A stretch of DNA of 64,000 nucleotides from Palsa-504 sp963744575 (lineage in GTDB: Bacteria; Actinomycetota; Actinomycetes; Streptosporangiales; Streptosporangiaceae): NCBI GenBank assembly GCA_963744575.1, contig CAVUUF010000015.1, forward strand, positions 62,001-126,000, written 5' to 3'. The notes under the pieces are model-generated. The model searched no databases. It was given only the letters and a program-made list of their open reading frames with translations, and had not been told where the DNA came from. A program made the position numbers and the translations under genes. Shown here piece after piece: positions 8,336 through 17,488 of the stretch. The stretch's first letter is position 1. The number at the start of each line of letters is the position of its first letter.

Positions 8336-10065
8336 CAGCTCTTCTCGGCCACTCCGGCCGCGTCAAAGGTAGCGACGTCGCGCAGCGCCCGGGCCGCGCT
8401 TTGTACCAGGGGCAGGGCCAGCACGGCGCCGGTGCCCTCGCCGAGCCGCAGCCCCAGTTCCACCAGCGGGCGCAGCCCCAGGTAGCTAAGGGTAACCGCA
8501 TGCCCGGGCTCGGCGCCGCGGTGACCGGCGAAGCAGGCCGCGACGGCGTCGGGAGCCAGCGCCACCGCGGCCAGCGCGGCGGCGCCGGCGATGACCCCGT
8601 CCAGGATCACCGGCACGCGCAGCGCGGCGGCGCCGAGGATGAACCCGGCCAGGGCCGCGTGCTCGAAGCCGCCGAACGCCGCCAGGATGCCCAGCGGGTC
8701 GGCCGGGTCGGGCTGATGACGGTCCAGGCCGCGGCAGACCACCTCGAGCTTGCGAGCGTACGTGGCGGCGTCGATCCCGGTGCCGCGACCGGTGGCGTCC
8801 GCCGGGTCGGCCCCGGTGAAGGCGCAGATCAGCGCGGCGGACGCGGTGGTGTTGGCGATGCCCATGTCGCCGGTGATCAGGCACCGGTTACCCGCCGCGA
8901 CCAGGTCCCTGGCGATCTCGACGCCGGTCACCACCGCCGCCGTCGCCTGCTCGCGGGTCATCGCCGGCCCTGCGGTGAAGTCCGCGGTGCCGGGCGCGAT
9001 CTTGCGCGGCAGCAGGCCCGGGACGGGCTCAAGCGACGCGGCCACCCCCACGTCCACGACGACGACCTCGGCGCCGGCCTGGGCGGCGAACGCGTTGACC
9101 ACCGCCCCGCCGGCCAGGAAGTTGGCGACCATCTGGGCGGTCACCTCCTGCGGCCACGGGCTGACCCCCTGGGCGTGCACGCCGTGGTCGGCGGCGAACA
9201 CCGCGACGCAGGCCGGCTCGGGCAGCGGCGGCGGGCAGGTGCCGGCCAGGCCCGCCAGCCGCACCGCCACGTCCTCCAGGGCGCCGAGCGAGCCGCGCGG
9301 CTTGGTCATCCGGTCCTGCCGTTCGGCCGCGGCGGCCATCGCCGCGGCGTCCGGCGGGGCAATGGCGGCGAGCACATCGGCGAGCGGGTCCACTGGTTCC
9401 TCTCCTGGCATTGCGCGGCGGCCGAACTCCTCGGCGTGCACCGCCCACGACACCGGCCTGCGGCGCGCCCAGCCCGCCGTGGCCAGTTCGGGTTCGGCGG
9501 CGAACGAGTCGACGTAGCCGACGCACAGGTAGGCGACTATTTGCAGGTGCGGGGGCAGCCCGAGTTCGGCGGCGAGTTCGCGCTCGCCGAAGAAGCTCAC
9601 CCAGCCGACGCCCAGGCCCTCGGCCCGGGCCGCCAGCCATAGGTTCGCCACCGCGAGCACGCTGGAGAAGTCCGCGGTCCGCGGCTGGGTGGCCCGGCCG
9701 AGCGTGTACCGGCCGCCGCGGGTACGGTCGCAGCTGACCGCGATGTTGACCGGCGTGTCGAGGATCGACTCGATCTTCAGCCGGTCGAACGCCCGGGCCC
9801 GGGCGCCGGGCAGGGCCGCGGCGAACTCGCCCGCGTGCCGGCGGGCCAGCGCCGCGATCCGCTCCCGCCGGGCCCGCTCGGTGATCACGAGGAAGTCCCA
9901 CGGCTGCGAGAAGCCCACCGACGGCGCCTGGTGGGCCGCGGTGAGGATCCGGCCGAGCACCTCGGGCGGCACCGGGTCGGCCCGGAAGCCGCGGCGGACG
10001 TCCCGCCGCTCCGCGATCACCCGGTAGACGGCGTCGCGCTGCTCGGGCGGATAGCCTTCAGTCAT
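8335..10065 (-). CDS. cobT: Fused 5,6-dimethylbenzimidazole synthase (BluB) and nicotinate-nucleotide-DMB phosphoribosyltransferase (CobT)
   Basis: 576 residues. The first roughly 215 are a nitroreductase-fold BluB (RRDVRRGF, FSQPWDFLVI), which makes dimethylbenzimidazole from FMNH2 and oxygen. From about residue 222 it is CobT, with ITGDMGIANTT and the end motif HRGAEPGH; the catalytic-type Glu is at about residue 519. CobT attaches ribose phosphate to the lower ligand base. The fusion places base synthesis and activation in one chain and implies an aerobic source of the lower ligand. Its ATG overlaps the cbiX end by 8 nt. Confidence 0.92.
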   Translation of the reverse strand: MTEGYPPEQRDAVYRVIAERRDVRRGFRADPVPPEVLGRILTAAHQAPSVGFSQPWDFLVITERARRERIAALARRHAGEFAAALPGARARAFDRLKIESILDTPVNIAVSCDRTRGGRYTLGRATQPRTADFSSVLAVANLWLAARAEGLGVGWVSFFGERELAAELGLPPHLQIVAYLCVGYVDSFAAEPELATAGWARRRPVSWAVHAEEFGRRAMPGEEPVDPLADVLAAIAPPDAAAMAAAAERQDRMTKPRGSLGALEDVAVRLAGLAGTCPPPLPEPACVAVFAADHGVHAQGVSPWPQEVTAQMVANFLAGGAVVNAFAAQAGAEVVVVDVGVAASLEPVPGLLPRKIAPGTADFTAGPAMTREQATAAVVTGVEIARDLVAAGNRCLITGDMGIANTTASAALICAFTGADPADATGRGTGIDAATYARKLEVVCRGLDRHQPDPADPLGILAAFGGFEHAALAGFILGAAALRVPVILDGVIAGAAALAAVALAPDAVAACFAGHRGAEPGHAVTLSYLGLRPLVELGLRLGEGTGAVLALPLVQSAARALRDVATFDAAGVAEKS

Positions 10066-10960
10066 GGTCGTCCGGGTGGTGGTGGGGGTGCTGGGGCGCG
10101 CCCACGCGGTGCTCGAAGCCCGGCATCGCGATGCGGTACACGCACATGTCGCAGTTCATCCTGATGTCTCCGGTCAGCGCCTCGTGGTACCGCTCGTAGA
10201 CCAGCGCGGCGATCTGGTCGCAGTCGCCGAGCACGTCGGCACAGCTGATGTCGAGCCCGGGGTGGGCGGCGGCGTACTGCGCGGCCTGCTGCGCCACCCG
10301 GTCCGGCAGCACCCCGGGGAACAGGAAGTACCTGGCCACCACGATCCGCCGGGCGCCGAGCAGGCGGCACCGCTCCAGGCCCTCGGGCACGCCGGGCCGG
10401 GCCAGCGACACGAAGGCGGTCTCGGCCAGCGGGTAGTCCCGCCCCTCCCACAGCAGCCGGGTGGTCTTGACCACGTCGGCGTTGGCGTCGGGGTCGGTCG
10501 AGCCGCGGCCCACGACCAGGACGGCGGGAGCAGTGCTAGCCCCGGCGACGGCGCCGATGCGCGCCGCCAGCAGCTCGATCAACGCCGGATGCGGCCCGAG
10601 CGGCCGCGCGTAGGTCCAGCTCAAGCCGGCCTGCCGGGTCCGCTCGCGGGCCAGCGCGGCGGGGATGTCGCCCTTGGCGTGCCCGGCCGCCGACAGCGTC
10701 AGCGGCACCGCGACCACGCGCGCGGGCGCCCCGTTCACCAGCGTGGCCACGGCGTCCCGCAGCGGAGGCGCGGACAGCTCGATGAAGCCGCCGGCCACCC
10801 GGATGCCGTCGGCGGCGGCCAACGTGCCGACCCGCCCGGCCAGGGCGGCGAAGGCGTCGACCCCGGCCTGGTCGCGGGTGCCGTGCGCGGCCAGCAGCAG
10901 AGCCGGCTTTACCTGGGTCGGCTTGAGCTGGGGCGGCTTTTGCCGGGGCGGGCGCGTCAT
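10058..10960 (-). CDS. cbiX: Sirohydrochlorin cobaltochelatase (CbiX, long form) with Cys motif and His-rich tail
   Basis: 300 residues from the ATG at 10960, which overlaps the cobH stop (ATGA). The chelatase active-site His is at residue 26 (LLAAHGTRD). Two chelatase-type halves follow. Near the end lies MNCDMC (residues 268-273), matching the MxCxxC motif of long CbiX proteins that bind an Fe-S cluster, then a His-rich tail HPHHHPDDHD suited to metal binding. CbiX inserts cobalt into sirohydrochlorin, the early-insertion route. The open frame extends further upstream, but that part is antisense-like noise inside cobH. Confidence 0.93.
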   Translation of the reverse strand: MTRPPRQKPPQLKPTQVKPALLLAAHGTRDQAGVDAFAALAGRVGTLAAADGIRVAGGFIELSAPPLRDAVATLVNGAPARVVAVPLTLSAAGHAKGDIPAALARERTRQAGLSWTYARPLGPHPALIELLAARIGAVAGASTAPAVLVVGRGSTDPDANADVVKTTRLLWEGRDYPLAETAFVSLARPGVPEGLERCRLLGARRIVVARYFLFPGVLPDRVAQQAAQYAAAHPGLDISCADVLGDCDQIAALVYERYHEALTGDIRMNCDMCVYRIAMPGFEHRVGAPQHPHHHPDDHD

Positions 10961-11571
10961 GAGGAGTCCTTGGCCGGCTCGCCGGCCTGCCCGCGGGCTA
11001 TCCGCAGCAGGGCGTTGAAGGCGGCGACCGCGACGGCCGAACCGCCCTTCTCCGAGACGTTGCTCAGCGCCGGCAGGCCGCTGGCGCGCAGTTCGTCCTT
11101 GGCGGCCGCCGCGCCGACGAACCCGACCGGGACGCCGATGACCAGGGCGGGCTCGACCTGCCTGCTGATGATCTCGGCCAGCGCCGTCGGCGCGCACCCG
11201 ACCAGCCAGATCGCGCCGGGACCGGCCTCGCCGTGGGCCAGCCGGACCGCGGCCGAGCTGAGCGTGATATTCGCCGTGCGGGCCAGCCGGGTGGCCAGGA
11301 AGTCGCCGATCCGGCAGATCACCGGGTACCCGGTGATGCCGGCCGCGACCATGGCCACGTCGGCGATGACGGGAGCCTCGCGGCGCAGCGCCGAGACCCC
11401 GCGCTGCAGCGCCGCCTCGTCGCACACCAGGTCGGTGGCGTAGTCGAAGTCGGCGGTGGCGTGGATGACCCGCTCGGTCACCGCCCGGGTCAGCGGCCGC
11501 AGGCCGGTCAGGTCGATCCGGGACCGCAGGATCCGGTACGACTGCGCCTCGATGGGATGCACCTGATTCAC
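10957..11571 (-). CDS. cobH: Precorrin-8X/cobalt-precorrin-8 methylmutase
   Basis: 204 residues, starting at a GTG at 11571 that overlaps the ferredoxin stop (GTGA); the longer open frame upstream lies inside the ferredoxin gene. It begins VNQVHPIEAQSYRI and contains the methylmutase catalytic-type His37 (VIHATADFD) and SNVSEKGGSAVAVAA near the end. It moves the C11 methyl to C12 to give hydrogenobyrinate or cobyrinate. Length is normal for CobH/CbiC. Confidence 0.93.
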   Translation of the reverse strand: MNQVHPIEAQSYRILRSRIDLTGLRPLTRAVTERVIHATADFDYATDLVCDEAALQRGVSALRREAPVIADVAMVAAGITGYPVICRIGDFLATRLARTANITLSSAAVRLAHGEAGPGAIWLVGCAPTALAEIISRQVEPALVIGVPVGFVGAAAAKDELRASGLPALSNVSEKGGSAVAVAAFNALLRIARGQAGEPAKDSS

Positions 11572-11741
11572 ATCTCCACCTCTATCGCGTCGGCCGGGCA
11601 GACTTCGACACATTCGCCGCAGCCGGTGCACGTGTCGCTGAGCACGAGCAGCGTTCCTCCCTGGGGCCGGATGGCGTGCTCAGGGCAGGTAAGCAGGCAC
11701 GCACCGCAGCCGCGGCACTCCGCGGTGACGACCACGCTCAT
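11568..11741 (-). CDS. Two-cluster 4Fe-4S ferredoxin
   Basis: 57 residues from the ATG at 11741, which overlaps the cbiG-cobJ stop (ATGA). Two CxxCxxCxxxC sets (Cys9/12/15/19 and Cys38/41/44/48) bind two 4Fe-4S clusters. Embedded in the cobalamin operon, it probably supplies electrons to a corrin-ring step or to reduction of cobalt; which one cannot be told from sequence. Confidence 0.92.
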   Translation of the reverse strand: MSVVVTAECRGCGACLLTCPEHAIRPQGGTLLVLSDTCTGCGECVEVCPADAIEVEM

Positions 11742-13441
11742 GGCGCGGCCCACCGGTAATCCCGCGGGGTCACCATCCGGCCGGCCTGGACCCGGGTCCG
11801 GGACGAGCCGACCACGACCAGCGTGTGCATGTCCGCGGCGCCGGGGTCGAACCCGGCCAGCGTGCCGAGCGACGCGGCCTGGCCCGGCCGGGTGGCGTCC
11901 CGGACCCAGCCGACCGGCGTGCCCGGCGGGCGGTGCGCGGCCAGCAGTTCGACCGCCCGCCGCAGCTGCCAGTCCCGCTTCTTACTCGCGGGGTTGTAGA
12001 AACAGGTCACCAGGTCTCCCTCGGCCGCGGCGGTGATCCGCCGCTCGATCACCGGCCAGGCCGTGTGCAGGTCGGACAGCGAGATCATGACGTGGTCGTG
12101 GCCGAGCGGCGCGCCGAGCGCCGCGGCGGCGGCCAGCGCGGCCGTCACCCCGGGGACCACGACGACGTCGATGGTGTCATCGGCCATCTCCAGCGCGGGG
12201 CTGCCCATGGCGTAGACACCCGCGTCCCCGGATCCGATCAGCGCCACCGCCCGCCCGGCCCGGGCCTGCGCCACCGCCTCGGCGGCCCGCTCCTGCTCCG
12301 CGCCGAGCCCGCTGGCCAGCACCCGGGTTCCCGGCCTGAGCAGGTCGGCGACCTGCTCCAGGTAGCCGTCGAGGCCGGCGACCACGGCGGCACGGCGCAG
12401 TTCGGCCAGCGCGCGCGGGGTGATCAGGTCCCGGGCGCCCGGCCCGATCCCGACGATCGCCAGCCGTCCGCGCGGCCGGGTCCGGGCCACCGCGACCGTG
12501 GCGTGCGCGCTGGCCCGCTTGGCCACGATCAGCGTCGATCCCGCGTCGACGAGCGCCGCCGCCTCCGCCACGCTCGGCGTGCCCACCGCGCGCCGCACCA
12601 CCTCGCTCGGGTGCGGCACCGGTACCGCGGCCAGGCGGCCGGCCGGGAAGGTGACCACGGGCCAGCCGTGTTCGGCCGCGGCCGCATGCAGGCCCGGCTC
12701 GTCCGCCTTCGCCTCCACCGTAGCGATGTGCCGAACGGAGCGGGGTGACAGCCCATGCTCATCCAGCACGCCGTCGATGAGCCGGCCGATTTCCGCGGCG
12801 GGCGCGGCGCGGCTCGAACCCACCCCCACTGTCAGGGACGGGGGGCGGTAAACCGCAGTCCGTTCGGTCATATCGAACTTCTGGTCGGTCACCACGATGG
12901 CGGGGACGCCCGGCTCGGGACGGTCGGCGGGCACGACGTTCGGGAGCAGCGGGGGCAGCGGCCATGGCTGGTTCGTGGTGAGGGTGACGCGGTCGCCGGA
13001 CAGGATGGCCGCGCCCACGGCGGCCAGGTCGCTGCCCGGCTCGATGGTGAAACCCAGGTCCGCGCCGAACTCGTCGAGGCCCGCGCTGCCCGCCGCGTCG
13101 CTGCCCGTGGTGATGACCGGTTCGGCGCCAAGAGTTTGCGCAATGCGGCGGGCCAGCTCGTTGCCGCCGCCCTGATGGGCGCCGAGCACGGGCACCGCGT
13201 AGCGCAGCGCCTCGTCGACGCAGACCACGCCGGGATCTTCGTGCTTGGCGGTGAGCAGCGGGGCGATCAGGCGGACGGTGGCGCCGACGGCGAGGAAGCT
13301 CACGATCGTGTCGCACTCCTCGAACGCCTGCGGCAGGGTTTGCGCCGCGGGGCCGGGATAGCGGCGGGCGTCGGGCCAGGCCTTCTCGAGGCGCGCGGCG
13401 GCGGCGTGGCCCGCCTTGGTCACGCTGACCAGGCCGATCAT
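11738..13441 (-). CDS. cobJ: CbiG-CobJ fusion: cobalt-precorrin-5A hydrolase and precorrin-3B C17-methyltransferase
   Basis: 567 residues from the ATG at 13441, overlapping the cobL stop (ATGA). Residues 1 to about 315 are CbiG-like (MIGLVSVTKAGHAAA, FLAVGATVRLIAPLL), which opens the delta-lactone and releases acetaldehyde. The remainder is a tetrapyrrole methyltransferase, CobJ/CbiH (IVGIGPGARDLITPRA, IGSGDAGVYAMGSP), which does ring contraction with C17 methylation. A CbiG domain together with cbiD and cbiX points to the cobalt-early route. Confidence 0.93.
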   Translation of the reverse strand: MIGLVSVTKAGHAAAARLEKAWPDARRYPGPAAQTLPQAFEECDTIVSFLAVGATVRLIAPLLTAKHEDPGVVCVDEALRYAVPVLGAHQGGGNELARRIAQTLGAEPVITTGSDAAGSAGLDEFGADLGFTIEPGSDLAAVGAAILSGDRVTLTTNQPWPLPPLLPNVVPADRPEPGVPAIVVTDQKFDMTERTAVYRPPSLTVGVGSSRAAPAAEIGRLIDGVLDEHGLSPRSVRHIATVEAKADEPGLHAAAAEHGWPVVTFPAGRLAAVPVPHPSEVVRRAVGTPSVAEAAALVDAGSTLIVAKRASAHATVAVARTRPRGRLAIVGIGPGARDLITPRALAELRRAAVVAGLDGYLEQVADLLRPGTRVLASGLGAEQERAAEAVAQARAGRAVALIGSGDAGVYAMGSPALEMADDTIDVVVVPGVTAALAAAAALGAPLGHDHVMISLSDLHTAWPVIERRITAAAEGDLVTCFYNPASKKRDWQLRRAVELLAAHRPPGTPVGWVRDATRPGQAASLGTLAGFDPGAADMHTLVVVGSSRTRVQAGRMVTPRDYRWAAP

Positions 13442-14601
13442 CGCTGGCCCCAGAGGACGAAGACCGGGTTCCCGGCGGCGAGGCGGTGCTGCGCGCCGGG
13501 CAGGGCGGTCAGCCGGGAGGCCTGCAGCTGGACGCCCTCGGGCCGGTAGCCGTGCGCGGTGAGCAGGGCGGCGGTCTCGCCGACTCGCGTGACGGCGGCC
13601 AGCGTGACCACCACGCGGTCCGGGCTGGCCCGCTTTATCGCGGCCTCCAGCACATCGCGGTCGCCGCCGCCGGCGAAGACGGCGTCGGCCGGGGGCAGGT
13701 CGCCCAGCGCCCCGGGGGCGCGGCCGTGGACTATCTGCGGGCGGACGCCGTGCCGGGCCGAGTTCTCGCGGATCCGGGCGCACTGCGCGGGGTCGGACTC
13801 CACGGCGATGACGTAGGCGCCGAACCGCGCGCACTCCACCGCCACCGAACCCGAGCCCGCGCCCACGTCCCAGATCGTTCGGCCGGGGCCGGGGCCGAGC
13901 CGGGCCAGCACGAGCGCGCGCACCTCGGCCTTGGTGATCATCGAGTCGCGGTGGGCGAATTCGTCCTCGGGCAGCGCCCAGCCGTACGGGGCGCCCTGGT
14001 GGCCGGCCAGCCAGCGCGGTTCGCTTTGTGTCGTGTTTCGGTCGAGTGCGATGAGGATGTTGGGGTCGCCGGGAGGTTCCGCGGATAGCGGGGTGACTTT
14101 TTCCTGGGGGGTGCCGAGGAGTTCGGCGACGTACACCGCCTTGCCCGCTTTGAGCAGTTCCCGGCCCAGATCGGCGGCGGTGCCGGGGGCGGTGAGGATG
14201 GCGGTCTTGGGGTGGGCGATGGCGGCGGCGATCGCCCTTCGGGGATCCCGCCCGTGGGCCGAGAGGACCAGGGCGTCGTCCCAGTCCAGGCCGATCTTCG
14301 CGAAGGCGAGCGCGATCGAGGAGACGGCCGGGATGACGTCCGGGGTGATCCCGCGGGCGCGCAGCGCACGGACGATGCCGAAGAAGCCTGGGTCGCCGGA
14401 GGCGAGAACGGCTATGTTGCCGGAGTGCACGGCCATGGCGTCGAGGGCTGCGGCCAGCTGCTTGAGCTCGACGAACTCGGTGCCTTCCGGGACCAGATGC
14501 CGGTGGCGCGGCGCGCCGACGATCGTACGGGCGGCCGCCAGGGCCGCGGCCGCTTCCGGGCCGGGGGGCCTGCCGTCGCAGCCGATCACGGTTACGTTCA
14601 C
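13438..14601 (-). CDS. cobL: Precorrin-6Y C5,15-methyltransferase (decarboxylating), CbiE-CbiT fusion
   Basis: 387 residues from a GTG at 14601, overlapping the cbiD stop (GTGA). Residues 1 to about 200 are the CbiE methyltransferase fold (VTVIGCDGRPPGPEA, LASGDPGFFGIV). The C-terminal CbiT part has the SAM motif DVGAGSGSVAVE. Together they methylate C5 and C15 and remove the C12 acetate carboxyl. It is flanked by cbiD and cbiG-cobJ in the operon. Confidence 0.94.
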   Translation of the reverse strand: MNVTVIGCDGRPPGPEAAAALAAARTIVGAPRHRHLVPEGTEFVELKQLAAALDAMAVHSGNIAVLASGDPGFFGIVRALRARGITPDVIPAVSSIALAFAKIGLDWDDALVLSAHGRDPRRAIAAAIAHPKTAILTAPGTAADLGRELLKAGKAVYVAELLGTPQEKVTPLSAEPPGDPNILIALDRNTTQSEPRWLAGHQGAPYGWALPEDEFAHRDSMITKAEVRALVLARLGPGPGRTIWDVGAGSGSVAVECARFGAYVIAVESDPAQCARIRENSARHGVRPQIVHGRAPGALGDLPPADAVFAGGGDRDVLEAAIKRASPDRVVVTLAAVTRVGETAALLTAHGYRPEGVQLQASRLTALPGAQHRLAAGNPVFVLWGQR

Positions 14602-15773
14602 GCGGCTGCCTCGGCGATCTTGGCCTGGCCGGTGAAGTCGACCATGATGACGCGGATTTGCGGGGCCTTGTTTTCCGGGCCGTTTCCTGGGCCGTCTCCG
14701 GGGCCGGCGAGTTCGGCGGTGAACCTGGCGAGCACGCGGGCGGCGCGGGCGCACAGCTCGCGGCCCGCTCCGGGCAGGATTCCGGCCTGGTCCCATAGTT
14801 CGGCCGCGTGCCGGGCGGTGTTGGCGTTCGCGATCTGCTCGGCCAGGTCTTTGCGGCCGCCGGCGGCCAGGGTTATGTCGCTGAGCAGGGTGAGGGAGAT
14901 CTTCGAGCGGGTGTAGTGGGTCATCAGCACGCCGGCCGCGAGCTTGGTGAGCTTGCCGGCCATGCCGACGAAGATGACCTGGTTCAGCCGGTGGTTCACG
15001 GCCTGGCGCAGCGCGGCGCCGGTGAAGTCGCCCACCTCCACGAAGCACACCTCGGGCAGGCCGGGCAGCAGCCTCATGGCGCCCTTCTCGGTACGCCCGC
15101 CGGTGCACAGCACCACGGTGTCCACGCCCTGCGCGGCCAGCACCGAGATCGCCTGTTCCACGCTGGCCCGCCAGGACGCGGTGGAGAACGGCCGGACGAT
15201 GCCGGTGGTGCCGAGGATGGAGATGCCGCCGATGATGCCGAGCCTGGCGTTGGTGGTCTTGCGCGCCATCCGCTCGCCGTCCGGGACGGAGATGGTGATA
15301 TGGATGCCTGTCTGGGCGAGGTCGATGACCTCGCCGACGGACTTGGTGATCATCTGGCGCGGGACTGGGTTGATCGCGGCACTGTTGACTTCCAGGCCGA
15401 GGCCCGGCTTGGTGACCACGCCCACGCCGGCGCCGCCCGCGAGTTGCAGGCCGGGCTCGTCACGCCGGCGCACCGTGGCGGTGAGCCGCGCGCCGTGGGT
15501 GACGTCGGGGTCGTCGCCGGCGTCCTTGACCACGACGGCTGTCGCCTGGTTTGTGCTTAGCGCGCACTCGTCCACCGGGAAGCGGACCCGGCGGCCGTCC
15601 GGCAGGCCGATCTCCACGGCGTGCTGGACCTGGCCGGTTTTCAGCGCCGCGGCGGCCGCCTTGGCGGCGGCCGCCGCGCAGGTCCCGGTGGTCCAGCCGG
15701 TGCGCAGCGCCTGCTTCCTGACCTTGGCGGTCCGCGGCAGGTCGGGTTCGCGCAGTTCGGGGTCGTGGGTCAC
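14598..15773 (-). CDS. cbiD: Cobalt-precorrin-5B C1-methyltransferase
   Basis: 391 residues from a GTG at 15773, overlapping the cobI-cobM stop (GTGA). Family signatures include LRTGWTTGTCAAAAAKAA near the start, NPVPRQMI, LGIIGGISILGTTGIV and VGMAGKLTKLAAGVLMTH. CbiD adds the C1 methyl in the cobalt-early pathway and replaces CobF of the oxygen-dependent route. Its presence here supports early cobalt insertion. Confidence 0.94.
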   Translation of the reverse strand: MTHDPELREPDLPRTAKVRKQALRTGWTTGTCAAAAAKAAAAALKTGQVQHAVEIGLPDGRRVRFPVDECALSTNQATAVVVKDAGDDPDVTHGARLTATVRRRDEPGLQLAGGAGVGVVTKPGLGLEVNSAAINPVPRQMITKSVGEVIDLAQTGIHITISVPDGERMARKTTNARLGIIGGISILGTTGIVRPFSTASWRASVEQAISVLAAQGVDTVVLCTGGRTEKGAMRLLPGLPEVCFVEVGDFTGAALRQAVNHRLNQVIFVGMAGKLTKLAAGVLMTHYTRSKISLTLLSDITLAAGGRKDLAEQIANANTARHAAELWDQAGILPGAGRELCARAARVLARFTAELAGPGDGPGNGPENKAPQIRVIMVDFTGQAKIAEAAA

Positions 15774-17488
15774 GAGCCTTCCTTGCGGAGTTGCTTCCTG
15801 GCCTGGGGGTCGGCCCGGCGGTAACCGTGGAAGTGGCCGGGATGGTACAGGTGGGAGCGGGTCCTGGTCGGCCCGGCCAGGGCCGGGCCGACCAGGACCA
15901 GCGTGTGCTTCCAGAGCTTGCGTTCTTTCATGGTCGCGGCCAGGTCTTGCAGGGTTGTCTGGATGACCAGCTCGTCCGGCCAGGTCACCTGGTAGGCCAC
16001 CACGCACGGGGTGTCCGGCGGGTAACCGCCTTGCCGCAGTTCGTCCTGCAGCTGGCCGGACCGCGCGGCCGACAGGAACAGCGCCATCGTGGTGCCGTGC
16101 CGGGCGAACTCTCGTACTTGCTCTCCTGGGGGCATCGGGGTCTTGCCGCCGCCGAGCCTGGTCAGGATCACCGACTGGGCCACCTCCGGGATGGTCAGCT
16201 CGCGCTTTATGGCGGCGGCCACCGCGGTGAAGCTCGATACGCCGGGGACGATCTCGGTGTCCAGGCCGAGATCGTTGCATTGCTCGAGCTGCTCCTGGAT
16301 GGCGCCCCACAGCGAGGGGTCCCCGGAGTGGACCCGGGCGATCGTGAGCTTCTGCTGCTGTGCGCGCTGGTAGTGGGGCAGCACGCCTTCCATGGGGAGC
16401 CCGGCGGAGTCGACGATCTCGGCGCGCTGTTTCGCGTGCGCCAGTACGCCGTGATCGACCAGGCTCGACGCCCAGATGAGGATGTCGGCGTCGGCTATCG
16501 CCTGCGCGCCGCGCTGGGTCAGCAGGTCCGGCGCCCCGGGCCCGGCTCCCACGAACACCACCCGCCCCTTGCGGCCCGGCTGTTGTGCTGGTGTGCCGCG
16601 TTCTCGGCCGGGCGCGCCGCCGGTAGCGACATCGATGTCACATCGATGCTGCCCTGGCGACATCGATGTGACATCGATGCTGTTTGAGCGGGGTTCCTGG
16701 GCCTGGCGGAGGGCGGCGCCGACGCCCGCGGGGCGGCGCGCCGGGACGATTAGCGTGGACAAATACGGAATGTTGGAAATGTTCAGCGGGCCGGGGTCGC
16801 CGGCCGGGGGCAGGAAGTCGGCGGCGGGGGCGATGCGCTCGTCCGGGAGGCCGAGGCGGGCGCCGATCATGGCGGCGTCCAGGCGGCCCGCTGCCTCCAG
16901 GCGAGCCCGCAGCATCGCGGGCGCGGGGCTGGCGTGGGCGCCCACCTTGTAACCGACCACGGTCCCGCCGCGGGCTAGCGCCGCCTCCAGAGCGCCGACG
17001 CCGCCGTTGAGGGGCACCAGCGTGACGGGTTCGGTGCCCTCGGCCAGCGAGAGGCCGGCCCGGGAGGCCAGGTCCTGCATGGCGGTGATGCCCGCGACGG
17101 TCTCCACCCTCACCTCGGGAACCAGGTCCCGCACGGTCTGGGCCAGGTAGCCGAACGTCGAGTACAGGTTGGGGTCGCCGAGGGTGCCGAACGCGATCGT
17201 CGCGGCGCCCGCGGCGAACTCCCCCGCCACCGCGTCGGCGGCCGCCTGCCAGGCCGCGGTGCGGCGCGGGGTGATGCCGCCGGTGTCGTTCAGGGCGAAC
17301 TCCAGGCGCTTGACCTGGCCGGCGGCGACGTGGGCACGGACGATCGTCTCGGCGCGCCCCGGCGCCGGATCGCCGGCGGCCAGCACCGGGACCAGCACCA
17401 CGTCGGCCTCGCGCAGCACGCGGACGGCCTTGATCGTGACCAGTTCGGGGTCCCCGGGCCCGACGCCCACGCCGATCAGGCGCTTCAT
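15770..17488 (-). CDS. cobI-cobM: CobI-CobM fusion: precorrin-2 C20-methyltransferase and precorrin-4 C11-methyltransferase
   Basis: 572 residues from the ATG at 17488, overlapping the cobB stop (ATGA). CobI covers residues 1 to about 250 (GVGVGPGDPELVTIKAVR) and CobM about 309-545 (VFVGAGPGAPDLLTQRGA, HSGDPSLWGA). Two tetrapyrrole methyltransferases are joined by a linker. Residues 268-288 of that linker are encoded exactly by a 63-nt repeat (16625-16687) that also occurs between genes at 40274-40336. Removing those 21 residues would leave both enzymes intact. Confidence 0.92.
   Translation of the reverse strand: MKRLIGVGVGPGDPELVTIKAVRVLREADVVLVPVLAAGDPAPGRAETIVRAHVAAGQVKRLEFALNDTGGITPRRTAAWQAAADAVAGEFAAGAATIAFGTLGDPNLYSTFGYLAQTVRDLVPEVRVETVAGITAMQDLASRAGLSLAEGTEPVTLVPLNGGVGALEAALARGGTVVGYKVGAHASPAPAMLRARLEAAGRLDAAMIGARLGLPDERIAPAADFLPPAGDPGPLNISNIPYLSTLIVPARRPAGVGAALRQAQEPRSNSIDVTSMSPGQHRCDIDVATGGAPGRERGTPAQQPGRKGRVVFVGAGPGAPDLLTQRGAQAIADADILIWASSLVDHGVLAHAKQRAEIVDSAGLPMEGVLPHYQRAQQQKLTIARVHSGDPSLWGAIQEQLEQCNDLGLDTEIVPGVSSFTAVAAAIKRELTIPEVAQSVILTRLGGGKTPMPPGEQVREFARHGTTMALFLSAARSGQLQDELRQGGYPPDTPCVVAYQVTWPDELVIQTTLQDLAATMKERKLWKHTLVLVGPALAGPTRTRSHLYHPGHFHGYRRADPQARKQLRKEGS
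16625..16687 (-). repeat. 63-nt palindromic repeat, in-frame copy inside the CobI-CobM linker
   Basis: Two near-identical 27-nt units (beginning CAGCATCGATGT) are separated by AGGG. Each contains ATCGAT-centred palindromes such as GACATCGATGTC. It aligns without gaps to 40274-40336, with 52 of 63 positions identical by eye. It lies exactly on codon boundaries 268-288 of the fusion protein. Confidence 0.8.
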
